From CAZKXU01 sp964556665 (GTDB taxonomy: Bacteria > Bdellovibrionota_C > UBA2361 > CAZKXU01), in assembly GCA_964556665.1 (NCBI GenBank), contig CAZKXU010000002.1, forward strand, positions 23,365 through 87,364: a DNA stretch of 64,000 nt, given 5' to 3'. The notes under the pieces are model-generated. The model saw only the letters and a program-made list of their open reading frames with translations, did no database searches and was not told the DNA's origin. Made by a program: the position numbers and the translations under genes. Positions 16,284 to 24,408 of the stretch are shown here, piece after piece (the first letter of the stretch is position 1; every line of letters starts with the position of its first letter).

Positions 16284-19200
16284 TTACCTTATTTTAGTAT
16301 CAATTTGGCGGATTGATTTTGAAACGCTGCTTGAAGTCTTAGTCGAAATAACTTTCGCCAGCGAAGTATATTTTATACTCGAATCTGTGCTATCACAGGT
16401 TAATTTAAAGAAAATCTTTCCAACTGGCAGCCTAGAAAGTTTAGGCGCAGTCACTACTTCAGTCGCATCTGGCGATGTCCAACTATAGAGTAATGTATTG
16501 CCATTATTTGCCTGTAACTTCGCTCTGGTGCTATTAGCATACAGAGATAGATTCATACAGGTATCTACTGCAGAAGCCGTAAATGTAAGTAGGCCTTTGG
16601 TGGCTTTAAGTTTCACACCTAAGACCGGAGCATCAGTCTCTGCTTCGCTATTATCCGTCTCAATCGTCTGTGTGGGCTCATTCGGAGTAGTATAAGTAAC
16701 TGGCGAAGTAAGAGTTGAGTTTGCTTTTGTAAAAGTTCTGGTGATAGTAGTGGTTCGCCCAGCCGTATCAGTTGCAATCACAGTTAAAGTGTGCGAGCCC
16801 GCTGCAAAACTTGTTAGATCAATTGCCTTTTGGAAACCGGCAGTGCTACTAAAGGGCAGTGTAGAATAGGTGTTTCTTACATCTAGTCTAAATTCATTGG
16901 GAAGAAATGATTCTACCAAAGTAGAATCTATTAGCGCACGTACATTTGCTAAACGCACATTATCTAACGCATGCCCAGCTAGGTCCAAAGTTTCATAGCG
17001 ACCTGAATTATCAGCTGGGGGCGCATCCAATGAAAGAATCGGATCAGTAGAATCACTAAAAGAATGATTTATTACGACTGGATGAGGTGATACATAACTA
17101 TTTCCGGAGATCGTTGTATAGATATAGTATACGGCACCGTCTACCTCTGCGCTCGTATCCCACAGTAGCACATCGCTGGTACGGTTAGCCGAAAGGGTGC
17201 CAATTAAAGTACCTCCGGAGGTTGATTGGGTGGTATTTTTATAAACGCCAACTGATGCCGTACGATCCCCTTTTACCACAATAGCGTACTGTTGATCAGC
17301 TTCATGACGCGCCGCTAGTCTTATATCAGAAACAATTGCGGCAGTTGCGAGATCTCGTTCATGGGGATCCACACGAAATGAAATAACCTGATTACTCTGC
17401 GCTGGGTCAGCCCAATAGTCTCCGGTAAGACTCACCCCACCCTCCTCGATTGCTGCCACCTTGAGATCGGTACAATAGGTACCTTGTGCCGTAGTGCGCA
17501 GTACAATGTCATCCGAAGTTCGTCCGGTACCGCCGCTTAATACCGCAGGGTTCTCCCAGCCAAATCGTAATACTGTATGATCGGTTCCCTGAGCGGTTTC
17601 CGGTAGTGTCATAGTGACACAAGCCAAACGGTAAAGGCTGGCATCGATCGGATTAGTAAGCTCTCGTAACAGTACGAAAAAGTGCGGGTCTCCATCGGCT
17701 AGGCTTCCGCTCTGTAAGTTGTCTAAACTTATAAAGTCATCTGTATAAACATCCCCAGCGTTATCGGTGTAAGCGCCGCCTGGATGCAAAAGCACATTCT
17801 GGGCGCTCTGAGCTAAAGCCACATCATTAGTGCTATCAAAGTTTCTTGGATTTCCGTTAACAGTGAAATAATCGCGGCCACCAAATTTATCCGGCATAAA
17901 GATCGGAGCGATTAAGCGGTCGCTTACAGTTACTGTACCTGCCGCCGCTGTCATCGCTGGAACGGTGGGTTGAGCGTTAATAGCAGTTGGTCCCAGAGCT
18001 ACCCAATTAATACAAAAATTCTTTCCACTACTTGTCCCTGGGTCAATTCGTATTGCTCCGATTGATCCGGTCCATGCCCCGGCATTTCCACCACCGGAAG
18101 AATCTGCCATATCAAAGGTAACTACACCATCGGCAGCAACAGCTTGGGTTCGAATGCCTAGTGCCGCTAGGGTTTCATCAAAGAAAACCACCTGCACAAA
18201 GTCACCAGTTAAACCGCTAACTGAAAGTGTCAGATATCTAAATGTGGAAGAATCTATTGCTGAATCGTTCCCCGGCTGTTTAAGTCTAAAACTCGGATCA
18301 GAACCTGTAGTTGAACCGCATAGCTGACCTCCGCTAAAAGATGGGTTGTCGATCTGCACATAGGTATCAGTATTCACATCACCCGAATCATCCATGTCCC
18401 ACGGATCGAGGTAATGCGTGGCAAAATCGCTCGATTCGAATCCGACGACATTATAGGTTCCCGAATAAAGCCAGCTTGTATTAAAAGTTACATCTGTGGC
18501 CGAACCGTTGGCTACTGCAAAATCTGAGCGCACCTGATATCCGTCAGTTGGATCTGTATTGTCATCAATAAACAATGAAACCGGAACACCATTCGTGCCG
18601 GTGTATTCAACATTAAAAGTTGAGCAGCTATTAGAAGCAGGCGTTAATTGGATCCAGTCAAAATTAACTGTGGTTCCAAGGCTGCTATTTCGGGCGGGGT
18701 AGATTCCCAATCCATTTTTACTACCGGTGCTCCATATATTGTCGCTGGCCCCAATCGTAGCGCTACTAAGATCGATTTGATAGGTATGATAACCGGGGTA
18801 AGTATTAAGAAGAGTGGTATATCCAGATCCTGGATTGCCATCCGTATCCCAGCGCACTGAATAATAACTTGCCTCGCTGCTATACATTCGAAAGGTAAGA
18901 AGTTTATATGTTGCTGGGTCGATCGTTGAAAGTGCGCCAAACCGCGTGATTCGTCCGTCGATCAATTCACCCACTGTTGTTGGAGTTGTTAATCTAAAAA
19001 ATGGTACTAGTCCCGTGGTCGTTGTGGAACAGATGCCGTTGCTGCAGCTGAAGCGGTTTAGGTCCTGCGATTCAGAACCTAAATTTAGGAAATTATAAAG
19101 AGTATCCTCATGACCATCGGGGTCGTTTGCAGTGTTGTTATTCATGTCGATGCGATGAGCCCACTTGGATGTGAAATAGTCATCGCAGGCATTAACGGTC

Positions 19201-19310
19201 GTACCACCAGCGGTTGGCTCCGATAATGTTAAGGCCAAGGCCGAACCTGGTATTTGCGTAAACAGCATTAGAGCAAGAGAGAATTTAGAAAATAGTTTTT
19301 TGTTTAACAT
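16284..19310 (-). CDS. Large secreted multidomain protein, unknown function
   Basis: A 1008-residue protein with a signal peptide (LALMLFTQIPGSALA, cleavage near 26). It is Gly/Ser/Thr/Asp-rich and looks all-beta. Two related modules seem repeated: a DxDYF/MDMNNN-type date-like phrase with STIDPATYKLLTFRMY near residue 115, and SSTFRYLTLSVSGLTGDFVQVVF near 355. A third segment has NPIDASLYRLACVTMTLPETA near 555, resembling jelly-roll carbohydrate-binding folds. Ig-like beta domains with SFAAGSHTLTVIATDTAGRT follow near residue 850. The extreme C-terminus is Ser/Lys-rich. Probably a cell-surface or secreted adhesin/binding protein; no catalytic motif seen. Confidence 0.6.
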   Translation of the reverse strand: MLNKKLFSKFSLALMLFTQIPGSALALTLSEPTAGGTTVNACDDYFTSKWAHRIDMNNNTANDPDGHEDTLYNFLNLGSESQDLNRFSCSNGICSTTTTGLVPFFRLTTPTTVGELIDGRITRFGALSTIDPATYKLLTFRMYSSEASYYSVRWDTDGNPGSGYTTLLNTYPGYHTYQIDLSSATIGASDNIWSTGSKNGLGIYPARNSSLGTTVNFDWIQLTPASNSCSTFNVEYTGTNGVPVSLFIDDNTDPTDGYQVRSDFAVANGSATDVTFNTSWLYSGTYNVVGFESSDFATHYLDPWDMDDSGDVNTDTYVQIDNPSFSGGQLCGSTTGSDPSFRLKQPGNDSAIDSSTFRYLTLSVSGLTGDFVQVVFFDETLAALGIRTQAVAADGVVTFDMADSSGGGNAGAWTGSIGAIRIDPGTSSGKNFCINWVALGPTAINAQPTVPAMTAAAGTVTVSDRLIAPIFMPDKFGGRDYFTVNGNPRNFDSTNDVALAQSAQNVLLHPGGAYTDNAGDVYTDDFISLDNLQSGSLADGDPHFFVLLRELTNPIDASLYRLACVTMTLPETAQGTDHTVLRFGWENPAVLSGGTGRTSDDIVLRTTAQGTYCTDLKVAAIEEGGVSLTGDYWADPAQSNQVISFRVDPHERDLATAAIVSDIRLAARHEADQQYAIVVKGDRTASVGVYKNTTQSTSGGTLIGTLSANRTSDVLLWDTSAEVDGAVYYIYTTISGNSYVSPHPVVINHSFSDSTDPILSLDAPPADNSGRYETLDLAGHALDNVRLANVRALIDSTLVESFLPNEFRLDVRNTYSTLPFSSTAGFQKAIDLTSFAAGSHTLTVIATDTAGRTTTITRTFTKANSTLTSPVTYTTPNEPTQTIETDNSEAETDAPVLGVKLKATKGLLTFTASAVDTCMNLSLYANSTRAKLQANNGNTLLYSWTSPDATEVVTAPKLSRLPVGKIFFKLTCDSTDSSIKYTSLAKVISTKTSSSVSKSIRQIDTKIR

Positions 19311-19623
19311 GCGAGTATATAAATAGACTTAGATTATGACCTATATGCTTATCGGCCGTTTTGCTCGCCCTAGTTAGTAGTCATAGCAATTTTTATGACA
19401 TTAAATTATATTGATATCATTTATATGGGTACTGAACCCGCAGGTTAAGCTAATATTTTCAGTATCTTATAGAACTAGGGTTGTAAAACATAGCCTCTCC
19501 TTCTGTTTTTCTTTATCTTTGGCCAATAAACTATGCAAAAGGACTCCCCCATTGATCTGCTTCCTGAGCTTGACCTGCTATAGCCCTGTGCGTTTCCTGT
19601 CAACCTTCACCATACTGTTTATG
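19311..19623. other. Intergenic region without identified gene
   Basis: AT-rich sequence upstream of the large secreted protein; it must hold its promoter, but I cannot place one. No convincing ORF, RNA or repeat is visible. Confidence 0.5.
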
Positions 19624-19810
19624 CTAGTGCTCCTCCAAATAAGTTTTTTTCACGTCTAGCATCACATCGTTGCCCCACCTTGTCACGCTTCTCAGTCGGA
19701 AAATCCTCGCAATACTCCAGTATTGCTGCGGATTTCCTCCTTCCGAGGCGTGCCAATCTGGGGCAACGCTGCGCGCTATACGTGAAAAAACTTATTTGGC
19801 GAAGCACTAG
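19624..19810. mobile_element. 187-bp palindromic MITE, copy 1
   Basis: Near-perfect palindrome beginning CTAGTGCTCCTCCAAATAAG and ending CTTATTTGGCGAAGCACTAG, symmetric about GCAATACTCCAGTATTGC. Copies at 23501-23686 (inverted) and 62037-62222 differ by only a few bases. The CTAG/TA termini suggest TA-target insertion, like Tc1/IS630-type MITEs. No transposase is encoded; the 60-residue ORFs in it are by-products. Confidence 0.85.
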
Positions 19811-20143
19811 TTTTAACCCGTCACGATAATTTGGTTGATGAATATATTGACCGGGACTAAGATTTTATGTTCAAGAGTTTCGGCAAAGACAATAGCGCGC
19901 CCGCCTACGCTTAAACGGGGTACACACTAAATCATACGAAATAACATTATGAAATCTAAGTAAACTTACTATTCTCTAACACCTCAAGCCTTACCCATTA
20001 TTTTACTATATTATTGAATATACAGAGATTAAGTAGTTTCGTTCTTAAACTAGCTCTAGTCTATCTAGCACAAATAAAAACATGTCGATTATTAGTAGCG
20101 TACATAGTTACAAAGATTTTTGAAATAATTTAAGGGGATTAAT
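19811..20143. other. Intergenic region upstream of secreted hydrolase
   Basis: No gene seen. The last bases hold a clear ribosome-binding site (AAGGGG, 20131-20136) for the following ATG. AT-rich sequence around 19980-20060 probably includes the promoter. Confidence 0.5.
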
Positions 20144-21817
20144 ATGAATTATAAGAATACAATTTTAGGCATTGCCTTATGCTTGCTGATACCTGGCAGT
20201 AGCTTTGCGGTTGGTAGCTGTCCAGACAATGTCAAGAATGGACAGGAAACAGATATGGATTGCGGTGGAAATCCAGCATATTGCTCAACACGGTGTAACG
20301 CAAATAAAATATGTCTTGTAAATACCGATTGCGCAAGTGGACTCGTATGCCTTAACAGTGCAGGAACATCTGGTGGAACTACCAAAAAATGTCAACTTGC
20401 ACCTACACCAACTCCTACTCCTATTGCAGAATTTGCCGGTCAACCAGTAGGAATCAATATCTTAACAAATGAGCAATTTGGAGCAGGTGGGATTGAGGCA
20501 TACTCATTCCAAGATGTGAAGTATGGTAGCGGTATTGACAACGACGACACCGCCTGCGGAGCAGGTTCAATCCAGGACATGGATATTTACTTACCTGTAA
20601 ATTACTTAACACGCACTACCCCAAGCCCTGTATTAGTCTTCTTCCACGCTGGAGGACTATATCAAGGAAGCAAAGATCTTTATTCACTTTCAAGTGGAAA
20701 GCTTGCTGGTTGGGAAATGACTGCGGCTTTAATGTTTGGTTGTGATGGCAACGCCAAGGATGCAACTAATGCCGTATGTAAAAGTCCAAATGGTACAGCT
20801 TTTAGTGGGCTACTTGAAAAAGGTTATGTGGTAGTATCTGTAAACTACAGGTTAGCAAAATGTGATCAAAACCAATTTACTTACTCAAGTAGCAATCTTA
20901 ATTCTCCTGGCGTAGTTGATTCAAAGCTTGCAATTGAGGCATTAATCAACAATGCAGGTGCAGCACCAGCTAATGGGGTATACAAAGGTCTATTTATTGA
21001 CACATCAAGAATCCATGTAATGGGATCCTCTTCTGGTGGTGTACTATCAACTCGACTCTTATTTGATCCTGATTATGATATTAATTGTGCGGTAGGACAC
21101 TATGCAGGACTTACTATGGATCCTCGTGAGATGCTTGAAACTAAACATATTGATATTATGAGTAGAAACAGCTCCGATCCAACTAAATGTACAGATAAAA
21201 CTGGTGCCAGAGTAGCATGTGAGAGATCTGATAATGACAATGCTCACTATTTTGGTGGAACACTTGATTATATACATTTAGATACTAATAATCCTGCGTG
21301 GGTTGGGCACTGGGATGACAATACAGGCACGTATACTCCAGTATTTACTCAAGCTGAAGATGATTCATATGCGCGTGCGTCTTTGCATAAGCTATTTAAC
21401 GCATCTGTTAGTCCATTAGTTGCAACTGTTAATGACAATCTGTTCTTAGCATACCCACACTCCATTGGAGACCTTTGCGCTATTGATCATAGGCCTGAAG
21501 AATCTGTTATGGTAGCTGGTGGCTATTATGATTCAACAAATAACATCTCTATAAATGGAGATTTATATTGTGACAACCCAACTACTAGCGCTCATTGCGC
21601 CTTTAACTCACCTAATAATATACATAAATTATTAGGAAGTAGAGTTCAATGGAGAATTGGTACAGATAACTTAACTACGGGGAACTGCCTCCCTGGACAA
21701 GGCTGTGGTGCTGCTTTACCAATATGCACAAACCCAATTGAGTCTAAAGGTGGATATGATAAAAACTTTGCAAGACATGCAATTGAATTCTTAGAGTTCA
21801 CTACTGCATGCCAATAG
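20144..21817 (+). CDS. Secreted alpha/beta-hydrolase (carboxylesterase-like) with Cys-rich N-terminal motif
   Basis: Length 557 residues. A signal peptide (to about FA, residue 22) is followed by a Cys-rich segment CPDNVKNGQETDMDCGG with further Cys pairs, a motif common in myxobacterial surface proteins. A TPTPTPTP linker comes next (about residue 90). The catalytic domain has the oxyanion HAGG (LVFFHAGGLYQGS), VVSVNYRLA and a GxSxG nucleophile elbow MGSSSGG near residue 294, all esterase/lipase family traits (BD-FAE/carboxylesterase type). Candidate acid and His lie in later regions (HAIEF near the end). AAGGGG precedes ATG by 8 nt; a strong terminator follows. Substrate unknown. Confidence 0.8.
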   Translation: MNYKNTILGIALCLLIPGSSFAVGSCPDNVKNGQETDMDCGGNPAYCSTRCNANKICLVNTDCASGLVCLNSAGTSGGTTKKCQLAPTPTPTPIAEFAGQPVGINILTNEQFGAGGIEAYSFQDVKYGSGIDNDDTACGAGSIQDMDIYLPVNYLTRTTPSPVLVFFHAGGLYQGSKDLYSLSSGKLAGWEMTAALMFGCDGNAKDATNAVCKSPNGTAFSGLLEKGYVVVSVNYRLAKCDQNQFTYSSSNLNSPGVVDSKLAIEALINNAGAAPANGVYKGLFIDTSRIHVMGSSSGGVLSTRLLFDPDYDINCAVGHYAGLTMDPREMLETKHIDIMSRNSSDPTKCTDKTGARVACERSDNDNAHYFGGTLDYIHLDTNNPAWVGHWDDNTGTYTPVFTQAEDDSYARASLHKLFNASVSPLVATVNDNLFLAYPHSIGDLCAIDHRPEESVMVAGGYYDSTNNISINGDLYCDNPTTSAHCAFNSPNNIHKLLGSRVQWRIGTDNLTTGNCLPGQGCGAALPICTNPIESKGGYDKNFARHAIEFLEFTTACQ

Positions 21818-21843
21818 GCTAATAGTATTGTTTTATTGCATTT

Positions 21844-21877
21844 GGCCAAGATATGATTTCATATCTTGGCCTTTTTT
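21844..21877 (+). terminator. Rho-independent terminator
   Basis: A 13-bp perfect stem GGCCAAGATATGA/TCATATCTTGGCC with a TT loop is followed by TTTTTT. It lies 27 nt after the hydrolase stop codon. Confidence 0.9.
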
Positions 21878-21981
21878 ATTGATCAGGTTCTCGACTAAAA
21901 TTAACATTTTGATTACTATATATGGCACAATTGTTGCTCTTATTGAGACAGTTACCTTGACAAGTTATAGGAGTTTTGCTC

Positions 21982-23433
21982 ATGGGTTATATAATAATTA
22001 TTCTTGCTTTTATTTTTTCTATTAATCTCTCATATGCTGATGGGATAGACACCTACTATGACCTAAATTCAAATGTTATTCGTGATCCTGAGTCACCAGC
22101 ACGCATTGCGGCTGCCCCATATATTGAATCGCCTGCTACAATACAAAATGCAATAATTAAAGATAAAGTATATAACTTTAGTAGAGGACGGTATGAGTTC
22201 CGCTTGCTATTTTCTGACGCTGTAAATGATGTAGTGAATACTACATATTTTGCAGACCTTGATTTAGGTAGTTATTATGAGCTAGAGGTAAGTCCGCTAG
22301 GGAAAAATGGTGTATGGATTAGCCCTGATAGTCAGTATATTCGTTTTACTAAGGACTCTGGTGCAACATGGATCAATCTTACTTTACCAACCTCAACAAC
22401 ACATAAAACCTTACTTGAATTTCATTCCTATGGCAGTGTTGAAATAGCAACTTTTGATAAAAATGGTAACTTAGTAATTTTTTACCATACACTAAATGAT
22501 CCATTTAGCCCAACTACAGTTGAAGCTAACAGAGCAATTTATGATACGAATGCGATTCTACTTTCACATACAGTGTTAGCAAAGCAGAACTATCGTACTG
22601 ATTTAAATTTTATTAACAATGTAATTTCATCTTATGATAGAACCTTTGCGATTTTAAGACCTGCACACTCATGGAAAGCCAGCGATGGGACACTACATGA
22701 CACCATCCCTGAAGTATTAGTCTATGATGAAAATAATAATCTTGTTGAAAGTACTCATATTGGAACATTACCAAGTGAGCCTAACGCTGATGATTACAAC
22801 AAGTTAATGCGCAATACGTTTAGTAATATTCTTACTACTGATGGCCATGCACTTTACACTCTGACTAATAGCATCAAACACACCGACAGCTTTGGACCAG
22901 TTGAAGATAATGATATTCGTAGATTTGCTTATGACCCTGTTGATGGATTCTTTCCAGATCATGGGTCACCTCAGTTGCATGACCCGCTGACTGATTTAAA
23001 ACAGCTTAGCTCATTTAAAACGCATACATTCATGAGTCGCACTTTAACTGATGATTGGACTGGCAGTATTAATTTCATGGCAGCAAAATGGGATGCAACT
23101 ACCCCTGATTTAAGTGTTGATATAGTTTTTACTACAGCTGATGATATAGAGCTTCTTGCACAAAATGGTAAGCCACTTGAATTTCAGGTGGCACGTGTTG
23201 TAGACCCTGGGAGCACAGGCCAAACCCACACAGTCGATCTCTCACGCAATGATATTGATTGCGATCCACTACGTTTTAGGAAAAATCCTGTCTATTGTTC
23301 AATACTAAGTGGCACAGGAAATGCTTCGTTCTTAGGGATTGAGGGAAGCGTGCTCAGCACCTTTAACCAATTCCTATATGCGTCAAGAAATGATTATTCT
23401 ATAACTCTTTATACAATTGATCTTTCATCATAA
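21982..23433 (+). CDS. Secreted protein of unknown function
   Basis: A 483-residue protein from ATG 21982, chosen over the TTG at 21976 because TAGGAG lies 8 nt upstream. It has a signal peptide (GYIIIILAFIFSINLSYA, cleavage near 18). The body is beta-rich with repeated phrases on dates or records such as DGIDTYYDLNSNVIRDPES, ISPDSQYIRFTKDSG and FDKNGNLVIFYHT, suggestive of a beta-propeller or solenoid. I recognise no family or catalytic motif. It follows the hydrolase terminator on the same strand; both genes lie between inverted MITE copies. Confidence 0.55.
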   Translation: MGYIIIILAFIFSINLSYADGIDTYYDLNSNVIRDPESPARIAAAPYIESPATIQNAIIKDKVYNFSRGRYEFRLLFSDAVNDVVNTTYFADLDLGSYYELEVSPLGKNGVWISPDSQYIRFTKDSGATWINLTLPTSTTHKTLLEFHSYGSVEIATFDKNGNLVIFYHTLNDPFSPTTVEANRAIYDTNAILLSHTVLAKQNYRTDLNFINNVISSYDRTFAILRPAHSWKASDGTLHDTIPEVLVYDENNNLVESTHIGTLPSEPNADDYNKLMRNTFSNILTTDGHALYTLTNSIKHTDSFGPVEDNDIRRFAYDPVDGFFPDHGSPQLHDPLTDLKQLSSFKTHTFMSRTLTDDWTGSINFMAAKWDATTPDLSVDIVFTTADDIELLAQNGKPLEFQVARVVDPGSTGQTHTVDLSRNDIDCDPLRFRKNPVYCSILSGTGNASFLGIEGSVLSTFNQFLYASRNDYSITLYTIDLSS

Positions 23434-23448
23434 TAATATTGCTAACAT

Positions 23449-23475
23449 TGAGCTGCTTCCCAAAAAGTGGACACC
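23449..23475. mobile_element. Possible IS terminus relic
   Basis: On the minus strand it reads TGTCCACTTTTTGGGAAGCA, resembling the terminal inverted repeat of some IS3/IS481-type elements. No transposase or second end is visible. Weak call from resemblance only. Confidence 0.25.
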
Positions 23476-23500
23476 TAACTAAGAAACTTTAACCTAACAG

Positions 23501-23686
23501 CTAGTGCTTCGCCAAATAAGTTTTTTCACGTATAGCGCGCAGCGTTGCCCCAGATTGGCACGCCTCGGAAGGAGGAAATCCGCAGCAATACTGGAGTATT
23601 GCGAGGATTTTCCGACTGAGAAGCGTGACAAGGTGGGGCAACGATGTGATGCTAGACGTGAAAAAACTTATTTGGAGGAGGTCTAG
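23501..23686. mobile_element. Palindromic MITE, copy 2 (inverted)
   Basis: Same element as 19624-19810 in reverse orientation, beginning CTAGTGCTTCGCC. The right terminus reads GGAGGAGGTCTAG instead of GGAGCACTAG, so that end is altered. It is followed by a 114-bp stretch of unassigned sequence and then the 356-bp duplication. Confidence 0.83.
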
Positions 23687-23800
23687 GATCCCCGGGTTTG
23701 AAATTACTGCGAATTCCCACCCCAACCCCAACTAATTATGCACTATCTTAGTGGCATTGGTCGCTGAGAGAATATTTTGGATTGGCTGAGTGGGCTTCAT

Positions 23801-24002
23801 TCAAAACGTAGCTCTTCGATTCAAGTTCGCTGAAAGCAGCAGAGAGTTCGGAGAGCTTCGCGATCCATAACTCTAGCTCAGCGACCGAATTAATACTCTC
23901 CCCCAGTAGCTCGTCATATATCTTTTTTAAGACCTTAACATCTCGTAATTCCTGATCTTTTTTTAAGATAGCATCGTTTTTTATACCGAGGCACTGCCTC
24001 AA
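23801..24002 (-). pseudogene. Truncated copy of M3 oligoendopeptidase N-terminus
   Basis: The frame repeats the first 67 residues of the peptidase at 5051-6781 (AILKKDQELRDVKVLKKIYD ... AFSELESKSYVL) and then runs into unrelated residues and a stop near 23748. The zinc domain is absent, so this cannot be an active peptidase. It has the same A6 tract and the same out-of-frame upstream ATG as the parent copy. Confidence 0.85.
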
Positions 24003-24156
24003 GATAGGATTCTATTGAATTTTTTGACATATAAAGTTGATTCTAATGAGTTGTACAGAAAGAGTCACTGATATTAATCACATTTCTGCATAACTCGATA
24101 TGCCAAACATCCACTCTGCCAACCAAGATCTTGACTCATATATCCAATTAATATTA
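23801..24156. repeat. 356-bp duplication, copy 2
   Basis: Matches 6580-6935 with three transitions. It ends 11 bp before the feoA start codon, so the whole proximal upstream region of feoAB is shared with the upstream region of the M3 peptidase gene, in opposite sense. Confidence 0.95.
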
Positions 24157-24167
24157 GGGTACCTTAG

Positions 24168-24398
24168 ATGTTAAAACTTAGTGAAATGAAGGTGGGCAGT
24201 CACTGCAAGGTAGAGACAGTGGAATGCGAGAATTGCCAGCTACGTCAGAGACTTCTGGCGATGGGTATTGTTGCCGGTACAGATATTGAAGTTGTACAGA
24301 TCGCCCCCTTGGGTGATCCGATCAAGATTAAGGCTTTAGGATACGAGCTCTCGCTGCGTATCTCTGAGGCAGATAGTATTTTAGTATCTACTGTTTAG
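24168..24398 (+). CDS. feoA: Ferrous iron transport protein A
   Basis: A 76-residue SH3-like FeoA: LSEMKVGSHCKVETV, RLLAMGIVAGTDIEVVQIAP and the closing LGYELSLRISEADSILV are the family's conserved segments. It acts in the cytoplasm on FeoB-dependent Fe2+ uptake. Cys residues at CENC are unusual but tolerated. It is first in a feoA-feoB-Cys-rich peptide operon. I see no clear Fur box; the upstream 167 bp are mostly the duplicated M3 segment. Confidence 0.93.
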   Translation: MLKLSEMKVGSHCKVETVECENCQLRQRLLAMGIVAGTDIEVVQIAPLGDPIKIKALGYELSLRISEADSILVSTV

Positions 24399-24408
24399 TC
24401 GAGGTATT

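Noticed and set aside
19619..19807. 60-62 residue ORFs inside the MITEs (both strands)
   Set aside because: They appear in each copy only because the copies are nearly identical palindromes; no transposase motif.
23681..23737. GGATCCCCGGG and GAATTC near MITE copy 2, reminiscent of a cloning-vector polylinker
   Set aside because: Only short restriction-site-like stretches match and the order and spacing differ from common polylinkers; vector origin not supported, though a vector screen would settle it.
23748..24002. Short ORF as a functional peptidase
   Set aside because: It is the truncated copy of the M3 N-terminus without the zinc site.
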